Below are positions 16,587 through 25,156 of a stretch of 64,000 nt of DNA, piece after piece. The notes beneath the pieces are model-generated. The model did no database searches, was not told where the DNA came from, and worked only from the letters and a program-made list of their open reading frames with translations. Numbering within the stretch: the first letter of the stretch is position 1; each line of letters opens with the position of its first letter. The position numbers were made by a program, and so were the translations under genes. Origin of the DNA: 58-81 sp012729145 (GTDB lineage Bacteria; Synergistota; Synergistia; Synergistales; Thermovirgaceae). The stretch is from positions 1-64,000 of the forward strand of contig JAXGIW010000001.1 of NCBI GenBank assembly GCA_040770625.1, given 5' to 3'.

Positions 16587-18771
16587 CGGCCGGACCCTCC
16601 ACTGAACCACAGGAGGAGCAGACCTTCCCCCCGGACCTTCCCTTGACAACCAAGGGGCCGCCGCAAGAGGAACACTTCTCGCCGGTGGGCTGGTACCACG
16701 AAACGAAGTCGCACTCGGGGTAACGGGAGCACCCGTAAAAGGGCTTCCCTCCCTTGCCCCGCCTCTTGACGACCTCACCCTTGCCGCACTTGGGACAGGC
16801 GACGCCGGTGGTCTTGAGTATGGGGCGGGTGTAACGGCACTTCTTTTCCGGGTCGGAGTAGCCGGCACAACCTATGAAATCCCCGAACCTTCCCGTCTTT
16901 ATCACCAGCGGTGAACCACACAGGGGGCAGTCCTCCCCGATCGGTTCCGGGGGCGGGGGCGGGACCTTCTGGGCCTCAGCCTCGGCCTTTTCGAGTGATG
17001 CGGAGAAGTCCTTCCAGAATTCGCGGACCACGTCCCTCCACTGCCTTCCATCCTCTTCGATCTCGTCCAGTTCGCTCTCCATCCCGGCAGTGAAGGCGAG
17101 GTCCACGATGCCTGGAAAGTGGGCCTCCAGGAATGTGTCCACGATAGTCCCGAGCGGGGTGGGAGCAAGGCGTTTTTCGTCGTTCCTGACGACGTACTTC
17201 CTGTCGTAAAGGGTCTGGACGATGGTCGCGTAGGTGGAGGGGCGCCCTATGCCGTCGTCCTCAAGGGCCTTGATAAGCCCGGCATCGGTGAATCTCGACG
17301 GAGGCCTGGTGAAGCGTTGCTCCCTTGATATGTCCTTGACTTCGAGGGGCTCGCCTTCTGTAGCCGGCTCTATGACCTCGTCCTTCATCTCCAGAGGCCA
17401 GAGGATCCCCCATCCATCGAAGATCACACTGGCACCGGACTGTCTCATCCCCACTCTGCCGCTGGCGGCCTCCACGGTGCTCCTGGCAATTCTCGCAGGG
17501 CTCATCTGGCTGGATAAGAAACGGCGCCATATCAGGTCGTACAGCCGAAACTGGTCTGGCGTAAGGTACTCCTTCACAGAATCCGGGGTAAGGGACACAT
17601 CGGTCGGCCTGATGGCCTCGTGAGCGTCCTGGGAGCGACCCTTGCTCTCGTAGACCTGGACCGACGAGGGCAGATATTCCATGCCGAAGTTGTCCTTGAT
17701 GTAGCTCCTGGCCGAATCTACGGCTTCGGGGGATATCCTCAGGCTGTCGGTCCTCATGTAGGTGATCAGGCCCGTAGCCCCGCGGCCGGGGATATTCACG
17801 CCCTCGTAGAGCCCCTGGGCGGTGGACATGGTCCTCCTGGGCGCGAAGGACAGCCTCCTGGCCGCCTCCTGCTGAAGCGTACTGGTCTTGAAGGGAGCCA
17901 GGGGTTTCCGGACACCCTCCTTCTGGGTAAAGGAGACCACCTTCAAGGGGTTGGAGTGGATCTCTTTCTCGATCTCTACGGAGGACGTCTCATCCTTGAT
18001 CAGGAGGGTCCGGCCATCCTTTATCAGTGATTTGCCGTCAAGCCTGTCGACCCTCAGCGAGTAGTTCCTGCTCCCCTCGGCTTCGGCGGCCACCGTTACC
18101 TGCCAGTACTCCTGGGGCACGAAGGATTCGATCTCCCTCTCCCTGTCGCAGATTATCTTCAGGGCTGCCGACTGTACCCTCCCGGCGGAGAGCCCCCTCT
18201 TGATCTTGTTCCACAGCAGCGGGCTCAGTTTGTAGCCAACGAGCCTGTCCAGGATCCGCCTCGCCTGCTGGGCGTCGACCTTTTTCATGTCCACGGTGGA
18301 GACCTTTTCAAAGGCCTCCCTTACCCCCTTCTGGGTGATCTCGTACATCCTCACCCGGCAGAGGGAGGTGGGGTCGATCCCGAGGATACCAGAGAGGTGC
18401 CAGGCAATGGCTTCTCCCTCCCTGTCAGGGTCGGAAGCGATTAGCACCCTTCCGCTCACCGAGGCCCTTTCCCTGAGGTTTCGGGCTATATCGCCCTTTC
18501 CCCTTACAAGAATGTATTCTGGTTCGAAGCCGTTCTCGATATCGATGGCCAGCCTGCTCTTTGGAAGGTCGCGAATATGCCCCACACTGGACTGGATATC
18601 GTATTCCCTGCCCAGGATCTTGCTCAGCGTCCTGGCCTTGGATGGCGATTCAACGATAACCAGGGTCCTGCCTGCTTTTTTCCCGGACTGGGAAGCCTTT
18701 TTCACAGGCTTCGACCTGGTTCTGGACTTTGTGGTCCTTCTGGAGGGAGCGGTCCCGGTCTTCTTTGCCAT
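16564..18771 (-). CDS. topA: DNA topoisomerase I
   Basis: Type IA topoisomerase that relaxes negative supercoils. The start at 18771 has GGAG six nt upstream; an in-frame Met seven codons earlier lacks that spacing. The Ser/Lys/Arg-rich N-terminal tail (2-36) is unusual in length. The Toprim domain starts RTLVIVESPSKARTL and holds SDPDREGEAIAWHL. The active-site Tyr is in GLITYMRTDS. Three C-terminal zinc-ribbon-like modules follow: CPLCGSP, CPKCGKGE and CSSCGGP with a closing CSSCGSVEG. Placed between smg and trmFO. Confidence 0.96.
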   Translation of the reverse strand: MAKKTGTAPSRRTTKSRTRSKPVKKASQSGKKAGRTLVIVESPSKARTLSKILGREYDIQSSVGHIRDLPKSRLAIDIENGFEPEYILVRGKGDIARNLRERASVSGRVLIASDPDREGEAIAWHLSGILGIDPTSLCRVRMYEITQKGVREAFEKVSTVDMKKVDAQQARRILDRLVGYKLSPLLWNKIKRGLSAGRVQSAALKIICDREREIESFVPQEYWQVTVAAEAEGSRNYSLRVDRLDGKSLIKDGRTLLIKDETSSVEIEKEIHSNPLKVVSFTQKEGVRKPLAPFKTSTLQQEAARRLSFAPRRTMSTAQGLYEGVNIPGRGATGLITYMRTDSLRISPEAVDSARSYIKDNFGMEYLPSSVQVYESKGRSQDAHEAIRPTDVSLTPDSVKEYLTPDQFRLYDLIWRRFLSSQMSPARIARSTVEAASGRVGMRQSGASVIFDGWGILWPLEMKDEVIEPATEGEPLEVKDISREQRFTRPPSRFTDAGLIKALEDDGIGRPSTYATIVQTLYDRKYVVRNDEKRLAPTPLGTIVDTFLEAHFPGIVDLAFTAGMESELDEIEEDGRQWRDVVREFWKDFSASLEKAEAEAQKVPPPPPEPIGEDCPLCGSPLVIKTGRFGDFIGCAGYSDPEKKCRYTRPILKTTGVACPKCGKGEVVKRRGKGGKPFYGCSRYPECDFVSWYQPTGEKCSSCGGPLVVKGRSGGKVCSSCGSVEGPADEERSRD

Positions 18772-18785
18772 CAGATCTCCACCCT

Positions 18786-19028
18786 TCAGCAAAGAGGAAG
18801 TTCCTTCAGTCCTGCCGTCTGTCTTTCGCAGATGGACTGCAGGAGGGCCTCAAAAAGGTCAGCGTTGACAGGACAGTCGCCTATAAGGCTCAGGCGGACC
18901 GCCTCTGTCAGGGCGTTCTCTATTACCTCTCTCGAGAGGGTTTCATCTGCACAGACCCGGTAGACAAGAGCCAGGGCATCATCGGTGAGGAATCGGCTCT
19001 CGCCCTCGGGGATGAATCTTACGGACAT
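18786..19028 (-). CDS. Short Smg/DUF494-like protein between dprA and topA
   Basis: An 80-aa protein beginning MSVRFIPEGESRFLTDDALA. AGGAGGAG lies just upstream of the ATG at 19028; the open frame extends further, but only as a dprA shadow. From memory, the segment RFIPEGESRFLTDDALALVY and LSREVIENAL aligns with the C-terminal half of E. coli Smg ([20 protein letters not shown], then TREMVIERVLAL). The dprA-smg-topA order is the same as in gamma- and beta-proteobacteria. If so, this is a half-length Smg that lacks the N-terminal domain. Function unknown; the position suggests DNA topology or transformation. Homology is inferred by eye. Confidence 0.65.
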   Translation of the reverse strand: MSVRFIPEGESRFLTDDALALVYRVCADETLSREVIENALTEAVRLSLIGDCPVNADLFEALLQSICERQTAGLKELPLC

Positions 19029-19059
19029 TATCTCTCCTCCTGTTCCCATCTGTGGCCCG

Positions 19060-20151
19060 TCAGCCTCTTCCCTGGGTCCTCTTGCTCCACCTGCCGGGAC
19101 CACCAGGGGCGACGAGGCCGTATGCCGAGAGTACCCCAAGGCCCCTTAGCACGACAGCGGCGCTCATTTTACCTTCCGCCGAGATGTTGTCAACCGTCAT
19201 TTCACCGTGATCGGCCAGGATCCGAAGAACCTCTGCCTCCTCCGGAGTGAGGACAGGACCTGCCGTATCCTCCCGACGCCCACCTGTGGGGAAGAGCGCC
19301 CCTTGTCTTCCCGAGACCAGTGCCGCGAAGACCCGGATATCCACCAGAGGCATAGCCCCGTCCGATATGAGGGCGTTCGACCCTTTGCAGACGCCGTCGG
19401 TGATACGACCAGGCACAGCCCATACCTCCCTGCCTGCTTCGAGTGCAAGCCTGGCGGTCAGGACCGCGCCGCTCTTCTCAGGGGCTTCGACGACCACGCA
19501 CCTGGAGCACAGGCCGGCTATCAGCCTGTTGCGCCTGGGGAAGTTCCATGGCCTTGGAGGCGTCCCGAGGGGAAACTCCGTCAGAAGACAGCCCTCTTCT
19601 CTTATCTCCCTGAACAGAGCCGAGTGGGAGGCGGGATAGGAGATATCCGCTCCTGTTCCTGTCACAGCGACGGTCCTGCCGCCGGAAGACATGCACCCCC
19701 TGTGCGCGGCGGCATCGATCCCCCTGGCCCCCCCGCTTACTACTGCAACGCCGACATCGACCAGGACGGAAGCCAGGTCCGATGCGCAGTTCGAGCCGTA
19801 GGAGGTACACCTCCTGGTACCTACGACCGCCACTCTTTCCCCACTGGGTAGCCCCGAACCGCTTTCGTATAGCACCAGAGGCGGATCGATCATGTCAGCC
19901 AGCATGGACGGGTAGCCGGGATCACCGGAAAAGATCAGCCTGACACCCATACTTTCGCAACTCTCGACCTCCCTGTCGTACCACCCCGACGATAGCAGAC
20001 CCAGAAACTCCTTTCGGGCAGATTCCTTCATCCCAAGTCTGTCCATGGCCGCGCCAGACCCGGAGGCAAGATCCTCCCAGGATATCCTCCGGCTCTCGAT
20101 GATCGTCAAGATCCTTGCATCGAAACACCCGCAGGCGTTCAGCATGAGCAT
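19060..20151 (-). CDS. dprA: DNA-processing protein DprA
   Basis: Binds incoming single-stranded DNA and loads RecA during natural transformation; widely conserved also in non-competent bacteria. The 363-aa protein has an N-terminal helical domain (about 1-75) and the Rossmann-like core with VAVVGTRRCTSYGSNCA, VVSGGARGIDAAAHRG and FPRRNRLIAGLC. A C-terminal winged-helix segment (LTPEEAEVLRILADHGEMTV, about 295-350) follows. Downstream of comM and upstream of smg. An ATG two codons inside is an alternative start. Confidence 0.95.
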   Translation of the reverse strand: MLMLNACGCFDARILTIIESRRISWEDLASGSGAAMDRLGMKESARKEFLGLLSSGWYDREVESCESMGVRLIFSGDPGYPSMLADMIDPPLVLYESGSGLPSGERVAVVGTRRCTSYGSNCASDLASVLVDVGVAVVSGGARGIDAAAHRGCMSSGGRTVAVTGTGADISYPASHSALFREIREEGCLLTEFPLGTPPRPWNFPRRNRLIAGLCSRCVVVEAPEKSGAVLTARLALEAGREVWAVPGRITDGVCKGSNALISDGAMPLVDIRVFAALVSGRQGALFPTGGRREDTAGPVLTPEEAEVLRILADHGEMTVDNISAEGKMSAAVVLRGLGVLSAYGLVAPGGPGRWSKRTQGRG

Positions 20152-20159
20152 CGCCCTCT

Positions 20160-21671
20160 TTACCGGTCCCAGGGCAGGTCACCTCCTTCCCTGAAGGCCA
20201 GGGCCTCGGCCAGGTGGACCGTCGAAAGATTTTCTTCGCCAGCCAGGTCGGCTATAGTCCTGGCCACCTTGAGGACCCTGCTGATCCCCCTTCCGGAGAG
20301 GCGGATCCTTCCCGCCACATCCTTCAGAAAACGCCTCCCGTCGAGGTCAAGCCTTACCTGTTTCCTGAGAGCCTTTTCAGGCAACTCGGCGTTGCACTGG
20401 TATCCCAGGTTCTTCCACCGATCCCACTGGACCTCCCTCGCTCGCAGGACCCTCTCCCTCACCCGGGTGCTGCTCTCTCCCCCCTGCCCCTCGGCCTGTA
20501 CAAGCTCGTCGGGCGTAAGCCTCGGAACGGTTACGCAGAGATCGATCCTGTCAAGTATGGGTCCTGACATCTTGCGACGGTAACGGTCCACGGCAGAAGG
20601 AGAACACCGGCACGGCTCGACGGGATCCCCCAGGAAGCCGCATGGGCATGGATTGCATGCGGCCACAAACAGCACCCTGGCGGGATAGGTCACACTCCCG
20701 CTGGCCCTGCTCACGGAGATGAAGCCGTCCTCCAGGGGCTGCCTCAGGGACTCGAGCAGGTCTCTCCTGAACTCGGTGAACTCGTCGAGGAACAGGACTC
20801 CCCTGTGAGCCAGGCTAACCTCCCCGGGTCGCAGGTTCGTCCCACCTCCGCAGACCGAAATGGTACTGGAGGTGTGGTGAATTGCCCTGAAGGGACGGCG
20901 ACGGGAGCTGTCAAGGGGAAGCCCGACGGTACTTCTCACCAGGAGCACTTCCATCATCTCTTCATCGGAGAGCGGGGGGAGTATGTCCTTAAGGGCCCTT
21001 GCAAGAAGGGTCTTGCCTGAGCCAGGAGAGCCAGTGAGAAGAACATTATGGTGGCCTGCCGCGGCTATCTCCAGAGCCCTCTTGGCAGCAACCTGCCCCT
21101 TGATGTCTGAAAAGTCGGGGTCCGGCTCGGGGTCGCCGGTAGCCTCCTCAGCCTGCTCAATGACCTTGAGCTGGCTTTGCCCCCTGAGGTGAGCGAAGAG
21201 TTCACGGATATGCCCGACCTGCCAGGCCCTGACCCCCTTTACCAGGGAGACCTCCCGGGCGTTGCCCTCGGGGACGAAGAGCGGGAACCCCAGATCTCTT
21301 GCCAGAAGTGCCGCCGGAACCGCTCCCCTGACCCTTCTGACCCTGCCGTCCAGTGCGAGCTCACCCATGAAAAGAGTGGGCCCGGGCACCCTGATCTCCC
21401 CCTTGGCGTGAGCAATTCCTACGGCTATGGGGAGGTCCAGGAGTGCACCCTCCTTGGGGCTGTCGGCCGGCGCCAGGTTGACGGCCACCCTCCCCTTTAC
21501 TGAGACCCCCAAAGATCTCAGCGCAGCCCTCACCCTCTCGCGAGCCTCCTTCACGGAGGCATCAGGAAGCCCCACCACCGCGATCACAAAGAGTCCCCCC
21601 GTTATCTCCACTTCAACTTCGACCTTCAGGGCCTTTATACCCTGTAGGGTGACGCCGTGAACGACGTTCAT
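20160..21671 (-). CDS. comM: ComM/YifB family AAA+ ATPase
   Basis: The 503-aa Mg-chelatase-like helicase has a Lon-like N-terminal fold (about 1-165, with NLAPADSPKEGALLDLPIAV), an AAA+ core with Walker A LLTGSPGSGKTLLAR, and Walker B VLFLDEFTEF. A Cys-rich loop (CNPCPCGF, then CRCSPSAV) and a C-terminal YifB domain follow (IRLSGRGISRVLKVARTIAD). ComM promotes branch migration during recombination of transformed DNA in Vibrio. Here it overlaps yraN by 4 nt and precedes dprA by 8 nt, so a DNA-uptake or repair unit is likely. Confidence 0.95.
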   Translation of the reverse strand: MNVVHGVTLQGIKALKVEVEVEITGGLFVIAVVGLPDASVKEARERVRAALRSLGVSVKGRVAVNLAPADSPKEGALLDLPIAVGIAHAKGEIRVPGPTLFMGELALDGRVRRVRGAVPAALLARDLGFPLFVPEGNAREVSLVKGVRAWQVGHIRELFAHLRGQSQLKVIEQAEEATGDPEPDPDFSDIKGQVAAKRALEIAAAGHHNVLLTGSPGSGKTLLARALKDILPPLSDEEMMEVLLVRSTVGLPLDSSRRRPFRAIHHTSSTISVCGGGTNLRPGEVSLAHRGVLFLDEFTEFRRDLLESLRQPLEDGFISVSRASGSVTYPARVLFVAACNPCPCGFLGDPVEPCRCSPSAVDRYRRKMSGPILDRIDLCVTVPRLTPDELVQAEGQGGESSTRVRERVLRAREVQWDRWKNLGYQCNAELPEKALRKQVRLDLDGRRFLKDVAGRIRLSGRGISRVLKVARTIADLAGEENLSTVHLAEALAFREGGDLPWDR

Positions 21672-22039
21672 GGCTCAATTATCCCCACAGTGATATCCCG
21701 GAAGACCTCCAGCTTCGGACTACCATCGGACCCCACGGTTATGGCTGCTATGTCTATCCTCCACGGGCCTTCCCATCCGACGGATTCCATGTAGGTTCTC
21801 CCGGTCCTGACCAGCTTCCGTATCTTCGAAGGGCCGACGGTAGCTTCAGGGGGGACCATCCTGCCCAGGGTCCTTGTCCGGACCTCCACCACGACCATCT
21901 CCCCGCCCTCTTCGGCCACAATGTCCAGTTCACCCATCTTCATACGGACGTTGGTGTCGATCAGCCTGTAGCCAAGCTTCAACAGCTCCCTGGCCGCCAT
22001 GGCCTCCCCGGCGGCTCCAAGATCGATATGTTTTGCCAT
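21668..22039 (-). CDS. YraN/UPF0102 family putative endonuclease
   Basis: About 123 aa from the ATG at 22039, preceded by GGGAGAAGGA. The restriction-endonuclease-like core is GELDIVAEEGGEMVVVEVRT (about 42-61), with catalytic Asp and the E-x-K type motif as EVR (Lys replaced by Arg, common in this family). An upstream open stretch to 22183 encodes no conserved sequence. Sits between rnhB and comM, the usual neighbourhood for the family. The substrate is not known. Confidence 0.88.
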   Translation of the reverse strand: MAKHIDLGAAGEAMAARELLKLGYRLIDTNVRMKMGELDIVAEEGGEMVVVEVRTRTLGRMVPPEATVGPSKIRKLVRTGRTYMESVGWEGPWRIDIAAITVGSDGSPKLEVFRDITVGIIEP

Positions 22040-22112
22040 TTCCTTCTCCCTTTCGGTTTCCGGATATTCCCGTTCCAGGTGAACGGAGGAATGAATGGAA
22101 CCCTTTAATCTG

Positions 22113-22682
22113 CTAGGTCCAGCCCCTGACCTGGAAGCTGGTCCTGTGTATCCTGCTTGGACCCTCCCGGCGGAGGGCCTCAACGTGCTCCCGGGAGGCG
22201 TAGCCCTTGTGGCGGCGGAACCCGTAGCATGGGAAAATGCTGTCCAGGGAACACATGGCCCTGTCCCTCAGTACCTTTGCCACCACCGAAGCTGCTGCCA
22301 CTGCCGGCACCATGCCGTCGGCGCCGGGGAGCGCCCTCTGCGGGACACCAAGCCCCGGAATGGGAGTGCTACCGTCGACCACAACCAGGCCCGGCTCTCT
22401 CGGAAGCATTGTTACGCTTCTGTTCATCGCCCACAGCGTAGCCTGCAGTATGTTGTCCCTGTCTATCCTTCCAGGTGAGGCCGCCTGGGCTCGCCAGGCG
22501 ACGCCCATTCTCTTCATCTCTTTGAAAATAGCCTCTCTTGAGGAGGAAGAAAGTCTCTTTGAATCCTTCAGGCCCATTGAGAGGAGGCGGGCCGTTTCGC
22601 CCCTGTCAAGGATCACGGCAGCCGCCACGACAGGGCCTGCAAGGGGTCCTCTCCCAGCTTCATCAACCCCCGCCACTATCAC
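22113..22682 (-). CDS. rnhB: Ribonuclease HII
   Basis: Removes RNA from RNA-DNA hybrids. 189 aa from the GTG at 22682, with GGGAGG seven nt upstream and a GTGA overlap with rbgA. The catalytic DE pair is in AGVDEAGRGPLAGPVV (about 4-19), the third acid in VVVDGST, and the conserved ASVVAKVLRD follows. The last acid lies near DSIFPCYG. The open frame extends another 66 codons upstream, but that is rbgA sequence out of frame. Follows rbgA as in B. subtilis. Confidence 0.95.
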   Translation of the reverse strand: MIVAGVDEAGRGPLAGPVVAAAVILDRGETARLLSMGLKDSKRLSSSSREAIFKEMKRMGVAWRAQAASPGRIDRDNILQATLWAMNRSVTMLPREPGLVVVDGSTPIPGLGVPQRALPGADGMVPAVAAASVVAKVLRDRAMCSLDSIFPCYGFRRHKGYASREHVEALRREGPSRIHRTSFQVRGWT

Positions 22683-23518
22683 GGTTCGTCCTCCCAGGGG
22701 CGCCTGTCGCCGGGCTCTTCCAGGGTGAACCTTCCGATCCTTCCCGTGGAGAAGGCCTCGATGAACCTCTTCCCGGCAAGATCCATATTCACCTCGCCCC
22801 CCTTTACAAGGCATCCCAGCCTTACCCCTATCCTCCGCAAAGTGTCGGAGGGGGTTTCGTCCAGTCTTTCCATCTCCCACGAGGATAGGGTCCTCTCAAG
22901 CATGGACGACCCACCCAGGAAACGGACCAGTCCCTCGGCAAGGTCCTCGTAGCCTCCTATCACATCGCTCCTGCTGCTGCCGAGCCAGGCCAGCCTACGG
23001 TGTACCTCCCTGTGGGATCTCGGGTCCACTATTCCTGGAGAGTCGACCACCAGGAATCCCTTCCCCTTGTACCATGAGACTCCCCTGGTGATCCCCGGGA
23101 TACCCCCGACCGGTGCCGTGTTCTTGCCTATAATGCCGTTTAGGAGCTGGGACTTGCCAACGTTGGGAATGCCTATTACGGCCAGCCTAAGCTCCCTGTG
23201 AGAGGGCCTGAGCCGGGCCGCCGTCCTGAGCAGGGGCTCCAGGTTCCCCTTCCTCAGATCCAGGGCCCAGGCCTTTCCCCCCTGGTCTCGAAAAAAGGAA
23301 AGCCACCTGGCGGTGGCTTCTTCGACGGCCAGGTCCTTTTTCGAAAGAACTATCCAGACCGGCCTGAACCTGGCCACCTGTTCGCTGAAGGGGGACCCTG
23401 TCAGGGCGGGAGCCCTGGCATCGCGAACCTCTACCAGAAGATCCAGTTTCTCCGAGAGCTCCCTGAGTTTCCTCAGGCCCCGGGCCATGTGACCCGGGTA
23501 CCATACGGTCCTGGTCAT
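22679..23518 (-). CDS. rbgA: Ribosome biogenesis GTPase YlqF/RbgA
   Basis: Circularly permuted GTPase needed for late 50S assembly. The 279-aa protein begins MTRTVWYPGHMARGLRKL. The G4 motif comes first (VLSKKDLA), then G1 as IGIPNVGKSQLLNGI (about 115-129), G2/G3 as GITRGVSWYK and VVDSPGIV. A C-terminal helical domain follows. It overlaps lepB by 4 nt at its start and rnhB at its stop. The order lepB-rbgA-rnhB resembles that of Firmicutes. Confidence 0.95.
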   Translation of the reverse strand: MTRTVWYPGHMARGLRKLRELSEKLDLLVEVRDARAPALTGSPFSEQVARFRPVWIVLSKKDLAVEEATARWLSFFRDQGGKAWALDLRKGNLEPLLRTAARLRPSHRELRLAVIGIPNVGKSQLLNGIIGKNTAPVGGIPGITRGVSWYKGKGFLVVDSPGIVDPRSHREVHRRLAWLGSSRSDVIGGYEDLAEGLVRFLGGSSMLERTLSSWEMERLDETPSDTLRRIGVRLGCLVKGGEVNMDLAGKRFIEAFSTGRIGRFTLEEPGDRRPWEDEP

Positions 23519-24036
23519 TCCTTGTAGAGCCCTCCAACCCTTGGTATGGGCCAGTAGCGAATAAAGGCAGGGCCCTTGATGTTGGCCTCGGGCACGAAAC
23601 CCCAGAAACGGCTGTCCTGGGAGTTGGGTCTGTTGTCCCCCAGCATGAAGTAGTTCCCCTCGGGGACCTCAAGGGGGCCGAAGCTTAGGCTGTCACGGTT
23701 CTTCACATAGGGCTCCTGGAGGGGTTCGCCGTCTATCATCACCGTTCCTTCAACGATCTCCACCGTCTCCCCGGGGAGACCGATGAGCCTCTTGACGAAA
23801 TCCCTCTTCGGATCCAGGGGATACTTGAAGACGATTATCTGACCCCGCTTGGGCTCGGCGAAGGAATACCAGAACTTGGCCACCAACACCCTGTCACGGG
23901 GAAGAAGGGTCGGTATCATCGAGCCGCTAGGGATCCAGAAAGCCTGTATGACCAGAGCCCTCAGCACCAGCGCAAGGACCAGAGCCCACAGAACAGTCTC
24001 TATTGTCTCTCTCCACCAGGGTTTAACCGCCACCAT
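23515..24036 (-). CDS. lepB: Signal peptidase I
   Basis: Membrane serine protease that cleaves signal peptides. About 173 aa from the ATG at 24036, with GGAGGG four nt upstream; a TTG four codons further up would place the ribosome site inside the gene. One TM segment (about 10-33, VLWALVLALVLRALVIQAF). The catalytic Ser is in IPSGSMIPTLL and the catalytic Lys in KRDFVKRLIGLPGE. The box GDNRPNSQDSRFWG is also present. First gene of the long minus-strand block. Confidence 0.95.
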   Translation of the reverse strand: MVAVKPWWRETIETVLWALVLALVLRALVIQAFWIPSGSMIPTLLPRDRVLVAKFWYSFAEPKRGQIIVFKYPLDPKRDFVKRLIGLPGETVEIVEGTVMIDGEPLQEPYVKNRDSLSFGPLEVPEGNYFMLGDNRPNSQDSRFWGFVPEANIKGPAFIRYWPIPRVGGLYKE

Positions 24037-24070
24037 CAAGCCCTCCAAACTATCAGATCCTCGCCGGTCT

Positions 24071-24616
24071 TCAGGGGAACTCCGTAAGTCTTACCGAGCA
24101 GTAGCCCGACACGGCTATTTCGGCGATCTTCTTCTTCGATCTCCCAGGAGTGTAGACATACAGCGTGAAGGCCGGTGTCATTGTATGCCACGCTGGAGTA
24201 TAGCACCTATCCTGAGTGGAGGTCGACTTGAAGTAAACAAGACACCTCCCGTTAGTCTGATATCTCTCATATTCGGGCGGGTCGAACCACAGGATCAGAA
24301 ACTCCTGCCGGAAACCTGAAAGATATTTGACGTTAAAAGCCCTGCGGTGCAGGCAGGCCTTCTGAAGGGTCCTCTCGATCCATCTTGCCATATTCCTTGC
24401 TTCGGCCCTGGCGGCAAGTTCACTCCCAGCCCTCTGTGAGATCAGTCCCGTTACTATCGGGGAGACGGTAAAGGAGATCGCTATTACGATGGAGAGTACT
24501 ACGGCTGTCTCGACCAGGGTGTAGGCTTTTCTTGCCCTCGGGGCCCGGTAAGCGGGGAGCCCATTCCCGGCTCCCCGCTTCGATCCTGTTATTCTGTCAT
24601 CTACTGGCTCCCGCAT
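24071..24616 (-). CDS. Orphan type IV pilin-like (pseudopilin) protein
   Basis: The 181-aa protein has a prepilin signature: a positively charged leader of about 31 residues, then RKAYTLVETAVVLSIVIAIS, with Glu at position +5 of the mature protein and a hydrophobic alpha-1 helix. The residue before the cut is Ala rather than the usual Gly. The rest is a globular beta-rich domain with three Cys (KACLHRR, GRCLVYF, QDRCYTP). No pilus, secretion or prepilin peptidase genes are nearby. It overlaps iorB by 20 nt and carries a strong 12-bp hairpin in its leader region. Competence or surface functions are possible but unproven. Confidence 0.72.
   Translation of the reverse strand: MREPVDDRITGSKRGAGNGLPAYRAPRARKAYTLVETAVVLSIVIAISFTVSPIVTGLISQRAGSELAARAEARNMARWIERTLQKACLHRRAFNVKYLSGFRQEFLILWFDPPEYERYQTNGRCLVYFKSTSTQDRCYTPAWHTMTPAFTLYVYTPGRSKKKIAEIAVSGYCSVRLTEFP
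24550..24580. repeat. Perfect 12-bp inverted repeat in the pseudopilin leader
   Basis: AAGCGGGGAGCC (24550-24561) and its exact complement at 24569-24580 flank a 7-nt loop. There is no T run after it, so it is not a standard terminator. It lies 17 nt beyond the iorB stop and within the first codons of the pseudopilin gene, where it could attenuate or stabilise the iorAB mRNA. Confidence 0.85.
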
Positions 24617-25154
24617 GACCCAGATCCACCGCTTTTACGTTATCTTCGACGAATTTCGCGGGCGCCAGCACCCTAACTGCCTCGCGCACCTCTTCAATGG
24701 TCACGTTCCCCACTCCTGCGCCGCACATGGCCCCGAGGATAAGGACGTTGAGGAAGAGGAAACGGCCTCCCATTTCCCTTTTCAGGATGTCATACCCCAT
24801 CACCGTGTGAACCTTGACGCCCCGATCGGACATCCACTTCCTGAGCGAAGGGTTCTCGATGAAGGCGGGTTCGTGAGTGTTTATTATGGCGTGCCCGCCC
24901 TGCTTCAGGAAATGCAGGTTCCTGACGGCCTCGTTCTGGTCGAAAGCAAGGAGCACATCAGCCTCCTTCGCCTTCACCATGGGGCTGCTGTAATCCCCTA
25001 CCTTGAAGTGGCTTATGACCGACCCTCCACGCTGGGCCATGCCGTGGACCTCGCTTCCGACGACCCTTTCACCCCTGGAGAGGGCAATATGACCAAGGAC
25101 ACGGCTGGAAAAGAGTATCCCCTGTCCTCCGATCCCAACTATCACGTACTGCAT
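24597..25154 (-). CDS. iorB: Indolepyruvate ferredoxin oxidoreductase, beta subunit
   Basis: 185-aa gamma-type domain of the 2-oxoacid:ferredoxin oxidoreductase family. It begins MQYVIVGIGGQGILFSSRVL and has GSEVHGMAQRGGSVISHFKVG, both hallmarks of the subunit. With IorA it oxidises aryl pyruvates from aromatic amino acid transamination to aryl-acetyl-CoA, reducing ferredoxin, a central reaction in amino-acid-fermenting anaerobes. It starts 2 nt after the iorA stop, so the two are co-translated. Confidence 0.94.
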   Translation of the reverse strand: MQYVIVGIGGQGILFSSRVLGHIALSRGERVVGSEVHGMAQRGGSVISHFKVGDYSSPMVKAKEADVLLAFDQNEAVRNLHFLKQGGHAIINTHEPAFIENPSLRKWMSDRGVKVHTVMGYDILKREMGGRFLFLNVLILGAMCGAGVGNVTIEEVREAVRVLAPAKFVEDNVKAVDLGHAGASR

Positions 25155-25156
25155 GG

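Noticed and set aside
16587..16868. 94-codon upstream extension of trmFO
   Set aside because: Low-complexity shadow of topA zinc-ribbon sequence; trmFO has its expected length from 16586.
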